A stretch of DNA of 64,000 bases from Sulfurovum sp. Lineage in GTDB: Bacteria; Campylobacterota; Campylobacteria; Campylobacterales; Sulfurovaceae. The stretch covers positions 1 through 64,000 of the forward strand of contig JAGSGJ010000008.1 in assembly GCA_023955225.1 (NCBI GenBank). The letters run 5' to 3'. Of this stretch, positions 33,688 through 42,458 are shown one piece after another (position 1 is the stretch's first letter; every line of letters starts with the position of its first letter). The notes under the pieces were generated by a model, which saw only the letters and a program-made list of their open reading frames with translations, had not been told where the DNA came from and ran no database searches. A program made the translations under genes and the position numbers.

Positions 33688-34515
33688 ATGAATATATTTA
33701 GTCTTTTAGAACGTGCCATTATCAGTGATGATATTCTTATAAAAGAGGGGTTGACCACTCAGTGTTTAGGGTATTGTATCGAAAATGAAATAAGGTGTGA
33801 TGATGATTTTACGCCTCTATTATTTTCCAAACCATCATATGCTTCCAAATGTCACATTGTAGATCCCAGAGAGTTACCTGCCAGAAAAGACTTCGAGAGT
33901 AAAGAGGGGCTAGCTACTTTGGTACATGCTATTGCCCATATAGAATATTCTGCTATAGACTTGGCACTTGATGCTGTGTATCGTTATCCACAGATGTCCA
34001 GTGAATATAAAGTAGATTGGCTTGAAGTAGCCAGTGATGAGATCCGTCACTTTAAAATGCTGCAGAGCATACTGACAGAACTTGGATATAAATATGGGGA
34101 TTTCCCTGTACATTGTGGACTTTTTGATGCGGCAGAACATACTGCAGAGAATATTTTGGATCGTATGGCGATCATCCCGCGTTACTATGAAGCATCAGGT
34201 CTTGATGTCAGTCCTCAAATCATTAAAAAATTAGACAACAAACGTAAAAATCCTCAGGTGAAAAAACTCATAGATGCACTACGTATCATATATGATGAAG
34301 AGATAGACCATGTGCTCAAGGGTGATAAATGGTTTAAGTATCTTTGTAAAGAAGAAGGAAACCAAGAGGGTACAGAAGAGCAAGTGTATTTTGAAATACT
34401 GGAACGGTATCATTTACTTAGTAAACACCGTCCCCATGTAAATGTGGAAGCAAGAAAAGAAGCAGGTTTCTCTTGTTCTGAGATAAAAAAACTGGGTGCA
34501 AAGGAGTGTTCATGA
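33688..34515 (+). CDS. DUF455 family ferritin-like protein
   Basis: 275 residues. A ferritin-like helical bundle with paired metal-type motifs: ALVHAIAHIEYSAIDLALD (E/H), WLEVASDEIRHFKML (ExxRH) and RIIYDEEIDHVLKGDKWF (ExxH). DUF455 proteins are di-iron candidates; in some bacteria they are linked to tRNA-modifying MiaE-like enzymes, but function is unproven. It overlaps lpxK by 4 bp, starting the DUF455-lpxK-argB run. Confidence 0.85.
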   Translation: MNIFSLLERAIISDDILIKEGLTTQCLGYCIENEIRCDDDFTPLLFSKPSYASKCHIVDPRELPARKDFESKEGLATLVHAIAHIEYSAIDLALDAVYRYPQMSSEYKVDWLEVASDEIRHFKMLQSILTELGYKYGDFPVHCGLFDAAEHTAENILDRMAIIPRYYEASGLDVSPQIIKKLDNKRKNPQVKKLIDALRIIYDEEIDHVLKGDKWFKYLCKEEGNQEGTEEQVYFEILERYHLLSKHRPHVNVEARKEAGFSCSEIKKLGAKECS

Positions 34516-35423
34516 GAGCGTATTTTGAGGAAATGTTCTTTGCGCCAAAAGGGTACCATTACCCTTTGATATTACTGCTCTTTCCTCTTTCTATCATTTA
34601 TGGCATCATAATGTCTTTACGTAGAATGGTCACTTCCCAAAAAAACTTTGGGATTCCTATCATTTCTGTGGGAAATCTTATCGTTGGGGGGAGCGGTAAA
34701 ACACCTTTTGTCATAGCACTTGCCACGCGACTGGAAGGTGTAGTCATTATCTCTCGTGGGTATGGACGTAAAAGCAAAGGATTGATTGAGGTCAGTTTTG
34801 ATGGCAAGATCCTTGTCGATGTGACAGAGAGTGGAGATGAACCTATGCTTATGGCACAGTCGCTGCCTGGGGCCAGTGTTATTGTCAGTGAAGATCGAGA
34901 ACTTGCCATAGCATTAGCCAAAAAAAAAGGTGCAAAGTGTATCATCTTGGATGATGGGTTTAACCGTGTTGATATAGAAAAATTTGAAATCGTGCTTGAA
35001 CCTGAACAGATTAACAATTATTTGCCTTTCCCTGCAGGCGCATTTAGAGAGTTTTGGTTCAATAAAAAGTATGCAGATATTGTGGCTAAAGAGGGTGAGG
35101 TATTTCATCGACAAGTAGATGTTGTAAATCTTAAACCAAAGATGCTACTTGTAACGGCTATTTCAAATCCAGGTAGACTTGACAGTTATCTGCCAGAGGG
35201 AGTAGTGCACAAAGTCTATTTGGAAGATCATGCCTATTTTGAGGAAGAAACATTGAAAAAGCTACTATCGGATTATGAGGCTCAGAGTCTTCTTGTGACA
35301 GAGAAAGATGCAGTAAAAATGCAGGATTTTAAGTTGCCTATCTCTGAAATGAGGTTAAAATTAGAGATTAAAGAGAGCATCTTCACCCAGGTAGATGAAT
35401 ATATAAAGGGATACCCACAATGA
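34512..35423 (+). CDS. lpxK: Tetraacyldisaccharide 4'-kinase
   Basis: Phosphorylates the lipid A precursor at the inner membrane. About 303 residues: an N-terminal membrane helix (YPLILLLFPLSIIYGIIMSL), P-loop SVGNLIVGGSGKTPF, ISRGYGRKSKG, DEPMLMAQ and LDDGFNR. ATG 34512 is chosen since AAGGAG lies 6 bases upstream; the GTG at 34506 overlaps that site. Overlaps both neighbours by 4 bp. Confidence 0.93.
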   Translation: MRAYFEEMFFAPKGYHYPLILLLFPLSIIYGIIMSLRRMVTSQKNFGIPIISVGNLIVGGSGKTPFVIALATRLEGVVIISRGYGRKSKGLIEVSFDGKILVDVTESGDEPMLMAQSLPGASVIVSEDRELAIALAKKKGAKCIILDDGFNRVDIEKFEIVLEPEQINNYLPFPAGAFREFWFNKKYADIVAKEGEVFHRQVDVVNLKPKMLLVTAISNPGRLDSYLPEGVVHKVYLEDHAYFEEETLKKLLSDYEAQSLLVTEKDAVKMQDFKLPISEMRLKLEIKESIFTQVDEYIKGYPQ

Positions 35424-36271
35424 AAAATAATATCGATGTTGTAAAAACGCTACTTGAGGCCTTACCGTATATCAAAAAGTTTGCCAATGAAAAAATAGTG
35501 ATCAAGTATGGTGGTTCTGCACAAACAAGTGATGCGCTAAAAGAGCAATTTGCACAGGATATTGTACTTTTACATCTTGTAGGGATGAAACCGATCATCG
35601 TGCATGGTGGAGGTAAAAGCATTACAGATATGCTCGCTGACTTAGGCGTAGATACGAAGTTTGTAGATGGACAGCGTGTGACGACAAAAGAGGTGATGCG
35701 TATTGTAGAGATGGTATTGAGTGGAGAGATCAACAAAGAGATCGTCTCTTTACTTGATAATCACGGGTCTAAAGCCATTGGAATTTCCGGGAAAGACGGT
35801 GGTTTTTTAAAGGGTATACCTAAAGATTTTGAAAACTTTGGGTATACGGGTCTCATCGAACATGTTAATCCGGAAATCGTAAACAATATCATAGAAGATG
35901 GTGCCATACCTGTCATTGCTCCTATTGCCGGAAGCAGCACTATGGGACATCCTGGGTTTAATATCAATGCGGATCTTGCAGCAAGTAGAATAGCGGTAGC
36001 CTTGGAAGCAAGAAAAGTACTTTTCCTGACAGACACTCCTGGTGTGTTAGATAAAGAGATGCAACTCATTCCAACACTAAGTATAGAAAAAACGGAAGCC
36101 CTCAAAGCAGACGGAACGATACAGGGGGGCATGGTACCCAAAGTGGATGCCTGTATAGAAGCTTTACGTGGTGGAGTAAAAAAAGCACACATTATAGATG
36201 GTCGTGTGGAGCATTCATTACTTCTGGAAATTTTAACAAGTTCTGGTGTAGGAACTTGTATCGAACTATAA
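35420..36271 (+). CDS. argB: Acetylglutamate kinase
   Basis: Second step of arginine synthesis, phosphorylating N-acetylglutamate. 283 residues: KYGGSAQTS and IVHGGGKSITDML at the phosphate-binding N-terminus, FNINADLAASRIAVAL and GGMVPKVDACIEALRGG. It overlaps lpxK by 4 bp, so it is cotranscribed with unrelated envelope genes. argD is at 19.2 kb. Confidence 0.96.
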   Translation: MKNNIDVVKTLLEALPYIKKFANEKIVIKYGGSAQTSDALKEQFAQDIVLLHLVGMKPIIVHGGGKSITDMLADLGVDTKFVDGQRVTTKEVMRIVEMVLSGEINKEIVSLLDNHGSKAIGISGKDGGFLKGIPKDFENFGYTGLIEHVNPEIVNNIIEDGAIPVIAPIAGSSTMGHPGFNINADLAASRIAVALEARKVLFLTDTPGVLDKEMQLIPTLSIEKTEALKADGTIQGGMVPKVDACIEALRGGVKKAHIIDGRVEHSLLLEILTSSGVGTCIEL

Positions 36272-36281
36272 GGTAGAAACC

Positions 36282-37478
36282 ATGTTGAAAAAATTATTAA
36301 CGGTTCTTCTCTCAACAGTATTTCTTTTTTCTGTTGTAGAGGCAAAAGAATCTGCGAAGAAAAAAGCGCCTAAAAAAGAAGTATATCAAGCAGTATGGGA
36401 AAAGACATATGGTGGAGATGATGGCGATATTGTAAATGGTATCGTAGCACTTGAAAATGCTGAATACGCTCTGGTTGGTACATGTAAATCGTTTGATGCA
36501 CAAGGTACAGATATGTGTGTGGTGCGGATGAATGCTAAGGGTGAGATAAAGTGGCATATATTGCTTGGTGGAAAGAAAAAAGATGTTGCTAAAGCCATCA
36601 TTCGTGCTGAAGACGGTAGCCTTATTGTACTTGGAACTTCTAAGTCCTTTGCTAAACGCTATGACAGAGATATTTATGTAGCAAAAGTATCTTTGGAAGG
36701 TAAGCTGATCTGGGAGCAAAATCTTGGTGGTAAACGTGATGAATATGCCGGTGGTATAGCAGCAACAGATGATGGTGGTTTTCTTGTTGTGGGTGACAGT
36801 AATTCATATGGCAATGGATATAAAGATGTCTATATCGCCAAACTTGATCAAAATGGAAAAGAGATCTCATCTCATGTGATCGGTGGAGAAAAAGAAGACA
36901 GTGCCCAGGCACTGACACGTACATCAGACGGTGCTATGATGCTTGTTGGATACCGTGAGCTTGATCGTTCTGGGAATACAGACTTTTTTGTGATGAAATT
37001 GGACCAAAACGGAAATAAAATTTGGGCTAAAACCTACGGAGAAGAACAAGCAGACCGTTTAAATGGTGTGACTGCTAGTGCAGATGGCGGCATTGTGGCA
37101 ACAGGTTCAACACGCTCTTATAAAAGTGCACAAACAGATATGTCAGTGATGAAGTTAGACACAGAAGGCAATATAGTATGGCATAAAATCTATGGGTTTA
37201 AATATTACGAATATGGTAATGCCGTGGCTAGTATAGGTGCTGGAGGGGTGATGGTTGCTGGAGGTACAAGTACTTTAGGAAAGGGTGATCACAGTGCGTA
37301 TATGATCGCGCTTGATAAATCCGGAAAGCTTATCTGGTCTCATGTCTATGGCGACAGAAATAAAGACAGAATGAATGCAATTGCACGAATGGATGATGGA
37401 AGTATGGTTGCAGCTGGTGGTAGTGACAGTTACAGCAGAGCAACAAAATTTTATATGTTAAAACTAGATAAACAATAG
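36282..37478 (+). CDS. Exported seven-repeat beta-propeller-like protein
   Basis: 398 residues with a signal peptide (MLKKLLTVLLSTVFLFSVVEA) and a Lys-rich spacer, then seven tandem repeats of about 50 residues, each running W-x3-Y/L-GG-x2-D-x-A..G-x-A...DGG-x-hh-x-G-x-S..S...D-hhh-x-K-hh..G. Repeat starts: VWEKTYGGDD, KWHILLGGKK, IWEQNLGGKR, SSHVIGGEKE, IWAKTYGEEQ, VWHKIYGFKY, IWSHVYGDRN. Seven repeats suggest a closed seven-bladed propeller. Ligand unknown. It follows argB by 10 bp and may be cotranscribed. Confidence 0.85.
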   Translation: MLKKLLTVLLSTVFLFSVVEAKESAKKKAPKKEVYQAVWEKTYGGDDGDIVNGIVALENAEYALVGTCKSFDAQGTDMCVVRMNAKGEIKWHILLGGKKKDVAKAIIRAEDGSLIVLGTSKSFAKRYDRDIYVAKVSLEGKLIWEQNLGGKRDEYAGGIAATDDGGFLVVGDSNSYGNGYKDVYIAKLDQNGKEISSHVIGGEKEDSAQALTRTSDGAMMLVGYRELDRSGNTDFFVMKLDQNGNKIWAKTYGEEQADRLNGVTASADGGIVATGSTRSYKSAQTDMSVMKLDTEGNIVWHKIYGFKYYEYGNAVASIGAGGVMVAGGTSTLGKGDHSAYMIALDKSGKLIWSHVYGDRNKDRMNAIARMDDGSMVAAGGSDSYSRATKFYMLKLDKQ

Positions 37479-37537
37479 GCAAGTGTAAATTTTAAAAATA
37501 TTTTAGAATTTAAGTGCTTTATCTTAGGTAACTGTGC

Positions 37538-37543
37538 TATAAT
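37538..37543 (+). promoter_or_regulatory. -10 box before the riboswitch candidate
   Basis: TATAAT about 20 bases ahead of the first paired element of the RNA at 37561-37642. Confidence 0.5.
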
Positions 37544-37560
37544 TCTTTCATACGGTTATA

Positions 37561-37642
37561 CTGTATTGAAAAAGCCAAGTTCATCGCGAGGTGGGTACGG
37601 AAAGTCATGGGTCTCACGTAGATCGCCAGACTACCAATAGAG
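37561..37642 (+). promoter_or_regulatory. GEMM-like (cyclic dinucleotide) riboswitch candidate
   Basis: The segment parallels the GEMM/c-di-GMP-I aptamer: closing stem TATTG (37564-37568) with CAATA (37635-37639); GCCAAG in the place of GGCAAAC; a hairpin with a GCGA (GNRA) tetraloop, TTCATC/GGTGGG; GGTACGGAAAGTC in the place of GGGACGCAAAGCC; then ATGGGTCT and GATCGCCAGACTACC matching the second-helix strands (GGGUCU / GAUAGCCGGGUUACC). A TATAAT box precedes it and a weak ATAGA/TCTAT stem followed by five T residues lies after it. Several consensus positions differ, so it may be degenerate or a variant. The next gene is thrC, 250 bp away with its own promoter. Confidence 0.55.
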
Positions 37643-37889
37643 ATATAAACTCATCTATCTTTTTAGAAAGTTTCATTTCTTCTATTACCTGAGTATTTTA
37701 GTGTTTGTTTGTCTCTATAATTTTTATTAGTTGACATTCTTTTCCCTAAAAATATTTTCTCCTATTATTGTAGGGCAAATAGATACTAGATACTTACGTT
37801 TACTTCACACCTAGATTCCCCCTAATTCTTACAACCCTTAGCTTATTTGGCTATAATAATCGTTAATATTAACAAGTAGGATACTATAG
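37643..37889 (+). other. Spacer between riboswitch candidate and thrC
   Basis: No gene seen. It contains a weak terminator-like stem at 37638-37668, an AGAAA/TTTCT pairing after it, and a TATAAT box at 37852-37857 that probably drives thrC. Confidence 0.5.
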
Positions 37890-39356
37890 ATGCAATTTAT
37901 TGAGACACGGGGAAATGACGGACAGAAACCTTCATCTGTACCATTTTCAGAAGCGATACTCAGCCCAAGTGCTAGTTTTGGTGGGTTATATGTACCCAAA
38001 GAACTCCCAACTTTAGATACAAATTTTTTAGAGAGTCATCTTTCTAGTCATTATAAAACATTGGCATTAGACTTTTTAGAGCAATTTGGTATAGATATTG
38101 AAAAAGAAGTACTGCAAGAAGCGCTAAAAAGATATGATGCTTTTGATAATCCTTCCAACCCTGTACCACTTTCGCAAATAGAAGATGATTGTTTTGTCGC
38201 TGAACTGTATCACGGACCAACAAGAGCTTTTAAAGATATGGCACTGCAACCTTTTGGGTATGTGTTAAGTAAGCTGGCACAAAAAAGAGGTGAACATTAT
38301 CTTATAATGGCAGCAACGAGTGGTGATACTGGTCCTGCTACACTGGAGACATTTAAAGATCAAGAGGGTGTCCAAGTAGCTTGTCTTTACCCAGATGGAG
38401 GAACTTCGGATGTTCAAAGACTTCAAATGGTTACAGAAGATGCTTCAAACCTTAAAGTCATTGGTGTTGAAGGTAACTTTGATGACACACAAAATACACT
38501 CAAAGACTTACTTGCCTCTGAAGACTTTAAAGCAGAGTTAGACGCGAGAGATATCAAACTTTCTGCAGCAAACTCTGTAAACTTTGGACGTATTATCTTT
38601 CAGATTATTTACCATATCCATTCATACTTGGAGTTGGTACGTAAAGAGAACATTCAAATGGGTGAGAAAATTTACCTGGTTGTACCTAGCGGTAATTTTG
38701 GTAATGCATTGGGTGCCTATTATGCAAAAAAAGCAGGGCTTCCTATAGAAAAGATCCTTATCTCATCCAATATCAATAATATCTTGACAGACTGGATTAC
38801 CAATGGGGCGTATGATCTTACAACACGTACACTTATACAAACAGAGTCACCTGCAATGGATATCTTGAAAAGTTCAAACGTTGAGCGTATTATGTTTGAC
38901 AAATTTGGTGCTGTACGTACTAAAGAGCTTATGGAAGCATTGGCAACTGATGGTAAGTATCAATTGACTGCAGATGAACTTGCATTGTTACGTGAAGATT
39001 TTGACGCTTCTTTCTCAGATGATGAAGAGTGTGAAGCAGTGGTCGGTGCGTATGCAAAAAAAGGGTATATCATGGACCCTCATACAGCAACATGTATGAG
39101 AGCGTATGAGAACTTAAGAGAAAAAAGTCTTAAAACAGTAGTTTATTCTACAGCGGAATGGACGAAATTCAGTCCGTCTGTTTCAAAATCATTGGGGCAT
39201 GAAGTCAAAGATGATGTAGAAGCATTAAAATGGGTGAGTGAAAATGCAGATGTCACTGTGCCACCTATGATACATGGTTTATTTGACAAACCTATTATCC
39301 ATACAGTCGTTGTTGCAAAAGAATCCATTAAAGGAGAGATGTTAAACTTTTTATAG
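37890..39356 (+). CDS. thrC: Threonine synthase
   Basis: PLP enzyme making threonine from O-phosphohomoserine. 488 residues, the longer bacterial class: N-terminal QFIETRGNDGQKPSSVPFSE and FGGLYVPKELP, the PLP-lysine motif LYHGPTRAFKDMALQ, AATSGDTGPATL and the phosphate-binding VPSGNFGNALGAYYA. ATG 37890 follows AGTAGGATACTATAG. TATAAT at 37852 suggests transcription independent of the upstream RNA, though readthrough from it cannot be excluded. Confidence 0.96.
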   Translation: MQFIETRGNDGQKPSSVPFSEAILSPSASFGGLYVPKELPTLDTNFLESHLSSHYKTLALDFLEQFGIDIEKEVLQEALKRYDAFDNPSNPVPLSQIEDDCFVAELYHGPTRAFKDMALQPFGYVLSKLAQKRGEHYLIMAATSGDTGPATLETFKDQEGVQVACLYPDGGTSDVQRLQMVTEDASNLKVIGVEGNFDDTQNTLKDLLASEDFKAELDARDIKLSAANSVNFGRIIFQIIYHIHSYLELVRKENIQMGEKIYLVVPSGNFGNALGAYYAKKAGLPIEKILISSNINNILTDWITNGAYDLTTRTLIQTESPAMDILKSSNVERIMFDKFGAVRTKELMEALATDGKYQLTADELALLREDFDASFSDDEECEAVVGAYAKKGYIMDPHTATCMRAYENLREKSLKTVVYSTAEWTKFSPSVSKSLGHEVKDDVEALKWVSENADVTVPPMIHGLFDKPIIHTVVVAKESIKGEMLNFL

Positions 39357-39370
39357 TTTGACATAACGTA

Positions 39371-40426
39371 ATGCCTAGAAGATATTTTACATTAATTTTA
39401 TTATCATGTTTGTCTATAGAAACAGCTACAGCAAAATCGATCATTGATTGTAGAGTTGTCACTGGAGGTATTACAGAGTGTAACCCTTATGGTGCTAAGT
39501 TTCTTAGAGCCAAAGAGATCAGTTATGATCTGGATAGACAAAAGTTAATCAGAGAAAAAACGTTACCTGTTCCTGAAAAAAAGGATTTTGTAAAAGTAAT
39601 CTCAGTAGCGGACATGATAGAAAAATATGTAGATGTTGAAGAGTCTGTACGTTTTAAAGGGAGTGACAAAACATCTACAGGTATCACGATAGTAAAAGAA
39701 CCGATATCGTTAGAAATACCTGAAAAAGAGATAGAAGTTCCAGAACAAATAAAACCTGAAAAACCTAAAATAACATATGGAAAATATATCGTTGTAAAAG
39801 GTGATGCTCTTAGTAAAATAGCAAAGAGATTTGGATTAAAAACAAAAACACTTTCAAAACTTAATGGGCTGAAAACTAAATCTAGACTACGTATAGGCCA
39901 AAAATTAAAGCTTCCTTTTGAACAAAAGATGATTGATGCATTGTCTTCTGCCAAGTATATAATTGAGGAGGGAGATACGCTTATCTCTATTGCGAAAAAG
40001 TTTAAGCTTGAACCTAAAGCATTAATGAAGTTTAATGGTATTAAACGTAATGCAACTATACGTACAGGTAAAATCATAAAACTTCCACTTCCTTATATCT
40101 TAGCACAGATAAAAACAAAGAAAAAACTTCGTGTTACTGCAACAGCTTACAGTTCCCATGTAGGACAAACAGACAGTACCCCTTTCCTGGCAGCATGGAA
40201 TAATCGTCTGCGTCCAGGTATGAAAATCATTGCAGTCTCTAGAGATATGCTTACCAGATATGGTATGAGGAATGGAACCAAAGTACGTATTGGCGGACTG
40301 CCTGGCTACTATAGGGTACGTGATAAAATGAATAAACGTTATAAAAAACGTATCGATATCTATATGGGAGTAGACAGAAGAAAAGCACTACGTTGGGGAA
40401 GACGCAGTGTTGTAATATACTGGTAA
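39371..40426 (+). CDS. LysM-LysM-3D domain cell wall protein
   Basis: 351 residues. Signal peptide (FTLILLSCLSIETATA), a charged linker to about 135, two LysM peptidoglycan-binding domains (IVVKGDALSKIAKRFGLKTK at about 140-185; YIIEEGDTLISIAKKFKLEP at about 197-240) and a C-terminal 3D domain (VTATAYSSHVGQTDSTPFLA to RIDIYMGVD), the barrel with catalytic-type Asp residues seen in lytic transglycosylases such as MltA. It probably cleaves or remodels peptidoglycan in the periplasm. 14 bp after thrC and possibly cotranscribed; meets the ABC-F gene tail to tail. Confidence 0.85.
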   Translation: MPRRYFTLILLSCLSIETATAKSIIDCRVVTGGITECNPYGAKFLRAKEISYDLDRQKLIREKTLPVPEKKDFVKVISVADMIEKYVDVEESVRFKGSDKTSTGITIVKEPISLEIPEKEIEVPEQIKPEKPKITYGKYIVVKGDALSKIAKRFGLKTKTLSKLNGLKTKSRLRIGQKLKLPFEQKMIDALSSAKYIIEEGDTLISIAKKFKLEPKALMKFNGIKRNATIRTGKIIKLPLPYILAQIKTKKKLRVTATAYSSHVGQTDSTPFLAAWNNRLRPGMKIIAVSRDMLTRYGMRNGTKVRIGGLPGYYRVRDKMNKRYKKRIDIYMGVDRRKALRWGRRSVVIYW

Positions 40427-42361
40427 TTAAAGAGACTCAAAGATCTCTAACACTTCCAGATATCTGTCACTTTTCTCTTCATAGATACTTTCAAGTTTTG
40501 ATAATTCATCACTCAGTGCAGTGAGACCTTTGTCCTGATAACAGTCTGGATTTTGTAAACATGCATTGAGTGCATCTATCTCTTTTTCCAGGGCTTCGAT
40601 CTCATCAGGTAATGTATCATAATCTTTTTGTTCTTTGTAGCTTAGTTTTGTCTGTTTCTTTTCACTTACTGGAGTCTCTTTTATCACACTCGTTTTGACT
40701 TCTTCTTCCAGAGCATCAAGTTCTTTTATCTCTTTTTCTATTTCCAGGTACTCGGTATAGGTCTGATAAGACTCTTCAACCACACCTTCCCCTTTAAAGA
40801 TAAAGAGCTTAGAAGCTATCTTGTCTATAAAGTAGCGGTCATGTGAGACAAAGAGTATAGCTCCAGGAAAATTTATGAGCTTTTCTTCTAAGATGTTAAT
40901 GGTTTGGATATCCAGATCATTGGTCGGTTCATCTAGGATGAGACAGTCAACTTTTTTGGCTAAAAGTAATGCAAGTGCGACACGGTTTTTCTCACCACCT
41001 GATAGCATACCTACTTTTTTGTCTAAAAACTCTTTGGGGAAAAGAAAAGATTTTAGGTACCCATACACGTGAAGGTTCACACCTTGTACCTCTATGTGGT
41101 CTCCACCATCAGGACAAAAGGTCTCAATGAGTGTTTTATTATTGTCAAGCATCTCTCGATGTTGGTCAAAATAACCTATAGAAAAGTCTCCTTGTTTGAT
41201 GATACCACTCTCTGGTTTTAAGCGTCCAAGCATAAGCTTTAGAAGGGTCGATTTACCTGCACCGTTGATACCTACAATGGCTATTTTGTCTTTTTGCAAG
41301 ATTCGTGTGGTAAGGTTCTCTATGAGTTTTTTCCCGGGAACTGAGTAAGACATATTTTCAAGCTCAAAAAGCATCTTTTTTCGTGACACACCTTCATCAC
41401 GGTTAAAATGTTTTTTCTCACGTTCAAGTTCCACCATCATTTTACGAATGAGGGTAGGGTTTTTCTTTGCTTCATCACGAAGTTCAAAGACACGTTTTTT
41501 ACGTCCCTGGTTACGTTTTTCTCTGGCTTTTACACCTTTTCCTAGCCAGGCTTCCTCTTGCTTAAGAACTCTTAGTAAGTTATCATGCCCTTTTTGGAGT
41601 GCATGCATACGTGCTTCTTTTTGTTCGAGGTAGTTCATGTATCCGCCGGTATAACTTACAAGCTCTTGGTTATCCACTTCTACAACACGTGTAGCAATGG
41701 TATCGATGAAATGTCTGTCGTGTGAGATAAACAGCAGGGTAAAGTTTTCTTTGAGGAGTATTTCTTCCAAGAACTCTACCATATAAACATCGAGGTGGTT
41801 TGTCGGTTCGTCAAGGAGCAGTACATCGGGTTTTTTGAGTATGAGGGATGCCAGTGCAACACGGCGTTGTTCTCCTCCGGAGAGAGAAACTACTGGACGG
41901 TGTTCATAGGCTTTGAGCTGAAACTCTTGCATGATACGTTCTATCTTGTCATCAAGGTTCCATGCATTGTGATGGTCCAGGAAAGAGGAGACTTTTTCGA
42001 GTTTTTTGAGTAGATCTTCATTTTCAAAGTCTTCAGCAACTTTGAGACTAAGCATATCATACTCATCTTTGGTTTTTTTCAGTTCTGTAAGTTCGTTGAG
42101 TATGGCTTCTCTAACTGAAAGTCCTGGGTCAAAGTGGGGCTGTTGTGCAAGCATTTCTATATGTATGGAACTGTTTACTACTCTTTTCCCCTCTGTTGGT
42201 TCTTCTTCGCCTATGATGATCTTCATCAGTGTAGATTTCCCACAGCCATTTTGCCCAACAATAGTGACACGTTCACCTTCGTTCAGATGAAAATCAACCC
42301 CATCAAGCAGTAATTTAATGTCATATTGTTTTTTGATATCAAAGAGGTCAATGAGTGCCAA
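40427..42361 (-). CDS. ABC-F family ATPase
   Basis: 644 residues with two ABC domains and no membrane part. First: GQNGCGKSTLMK (Walker A), LSGGEQRRVALA (signature), LLLDEPTNHLD. Second: GINGAGKSTLLK, LSGGEKNRVALA, LILDEPTNDLD. The linker (about 240-320) is basic, and a C-terminal coiled coil (about 540-644) resembles Uup. Members act on ribosomes or DNA structures; Uup-like is the best guess from the coiled-coil tail. Divergent from the M48 protease. Confidence 0.9.
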   Translation of the reverse strand: MALIDLFDIKKQYDIKLLLDGVDFHLNEGERVTIVGQNGCGKSTLMKIIIGEEEPTEGKRVVNSSIHIEMLAQQPHFDPGLSVREAILNELTELKKTKDEYDMLSLKVAEDFENEDLLKKLEKVSSFLDHHNAWNLDDKIERIMQEFQLKAYEHRPVVSLSGGEQRRVALASLILKKPDVLLLDEPTNHLDVYMVEFLEEILLKENFTLLFISHDRHFIDTIATRVVEVDNQELVSYTGGYMNYLEQKEARMHALQKGHDNLLRVLKQEEAWLGKGVKAREKRNQGRKKRVFELRDEAKKNPTLIRKMMVELEREKKHFNRDEGVSRKKMLFELENMSYSVPGKKLIENLTTRILQKDKIAIVGINGAGKSTLLKLMLGRLKPESGIIKQGDFSIGYFDQHREMLDNNKTLIETFCPDGGDHIEVQGVNLHVYGYLKSFLFPKEFLDKKVGMLSGGEKNRVALALLLAKKVDCLILDEPTNDLDIQTINILEEKLINFPGAILFVSHDRYFIDKIASKLFIFKGEGVVEESYQTYTEYLEIEKEIKELDALEEEVKTSVIKETPVSEKKQTKLSYKEQKDYDTLPDEIEALEKEIDALNACLQNPDCYQDKGLTALSDELSKLESIYEEKSDRYLEVLEIFESL

Positions 42362-42458
42362 AACGGTTCCTTGTTGTATATTGTCGCAATTATATCAAAT
42401 AGAGTGGGCTTTAAGGCTTGATTTGGTATATTTCACCATTATATAAGCAAGGAAATTC

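Noticed and set aside
37561..37642. Threonine attenuator leader for thrC
   Set aside because: No short peptide rich in Thr/Ile codons precedes thrC, and the RNA architecture fits the GEMM pattern better.
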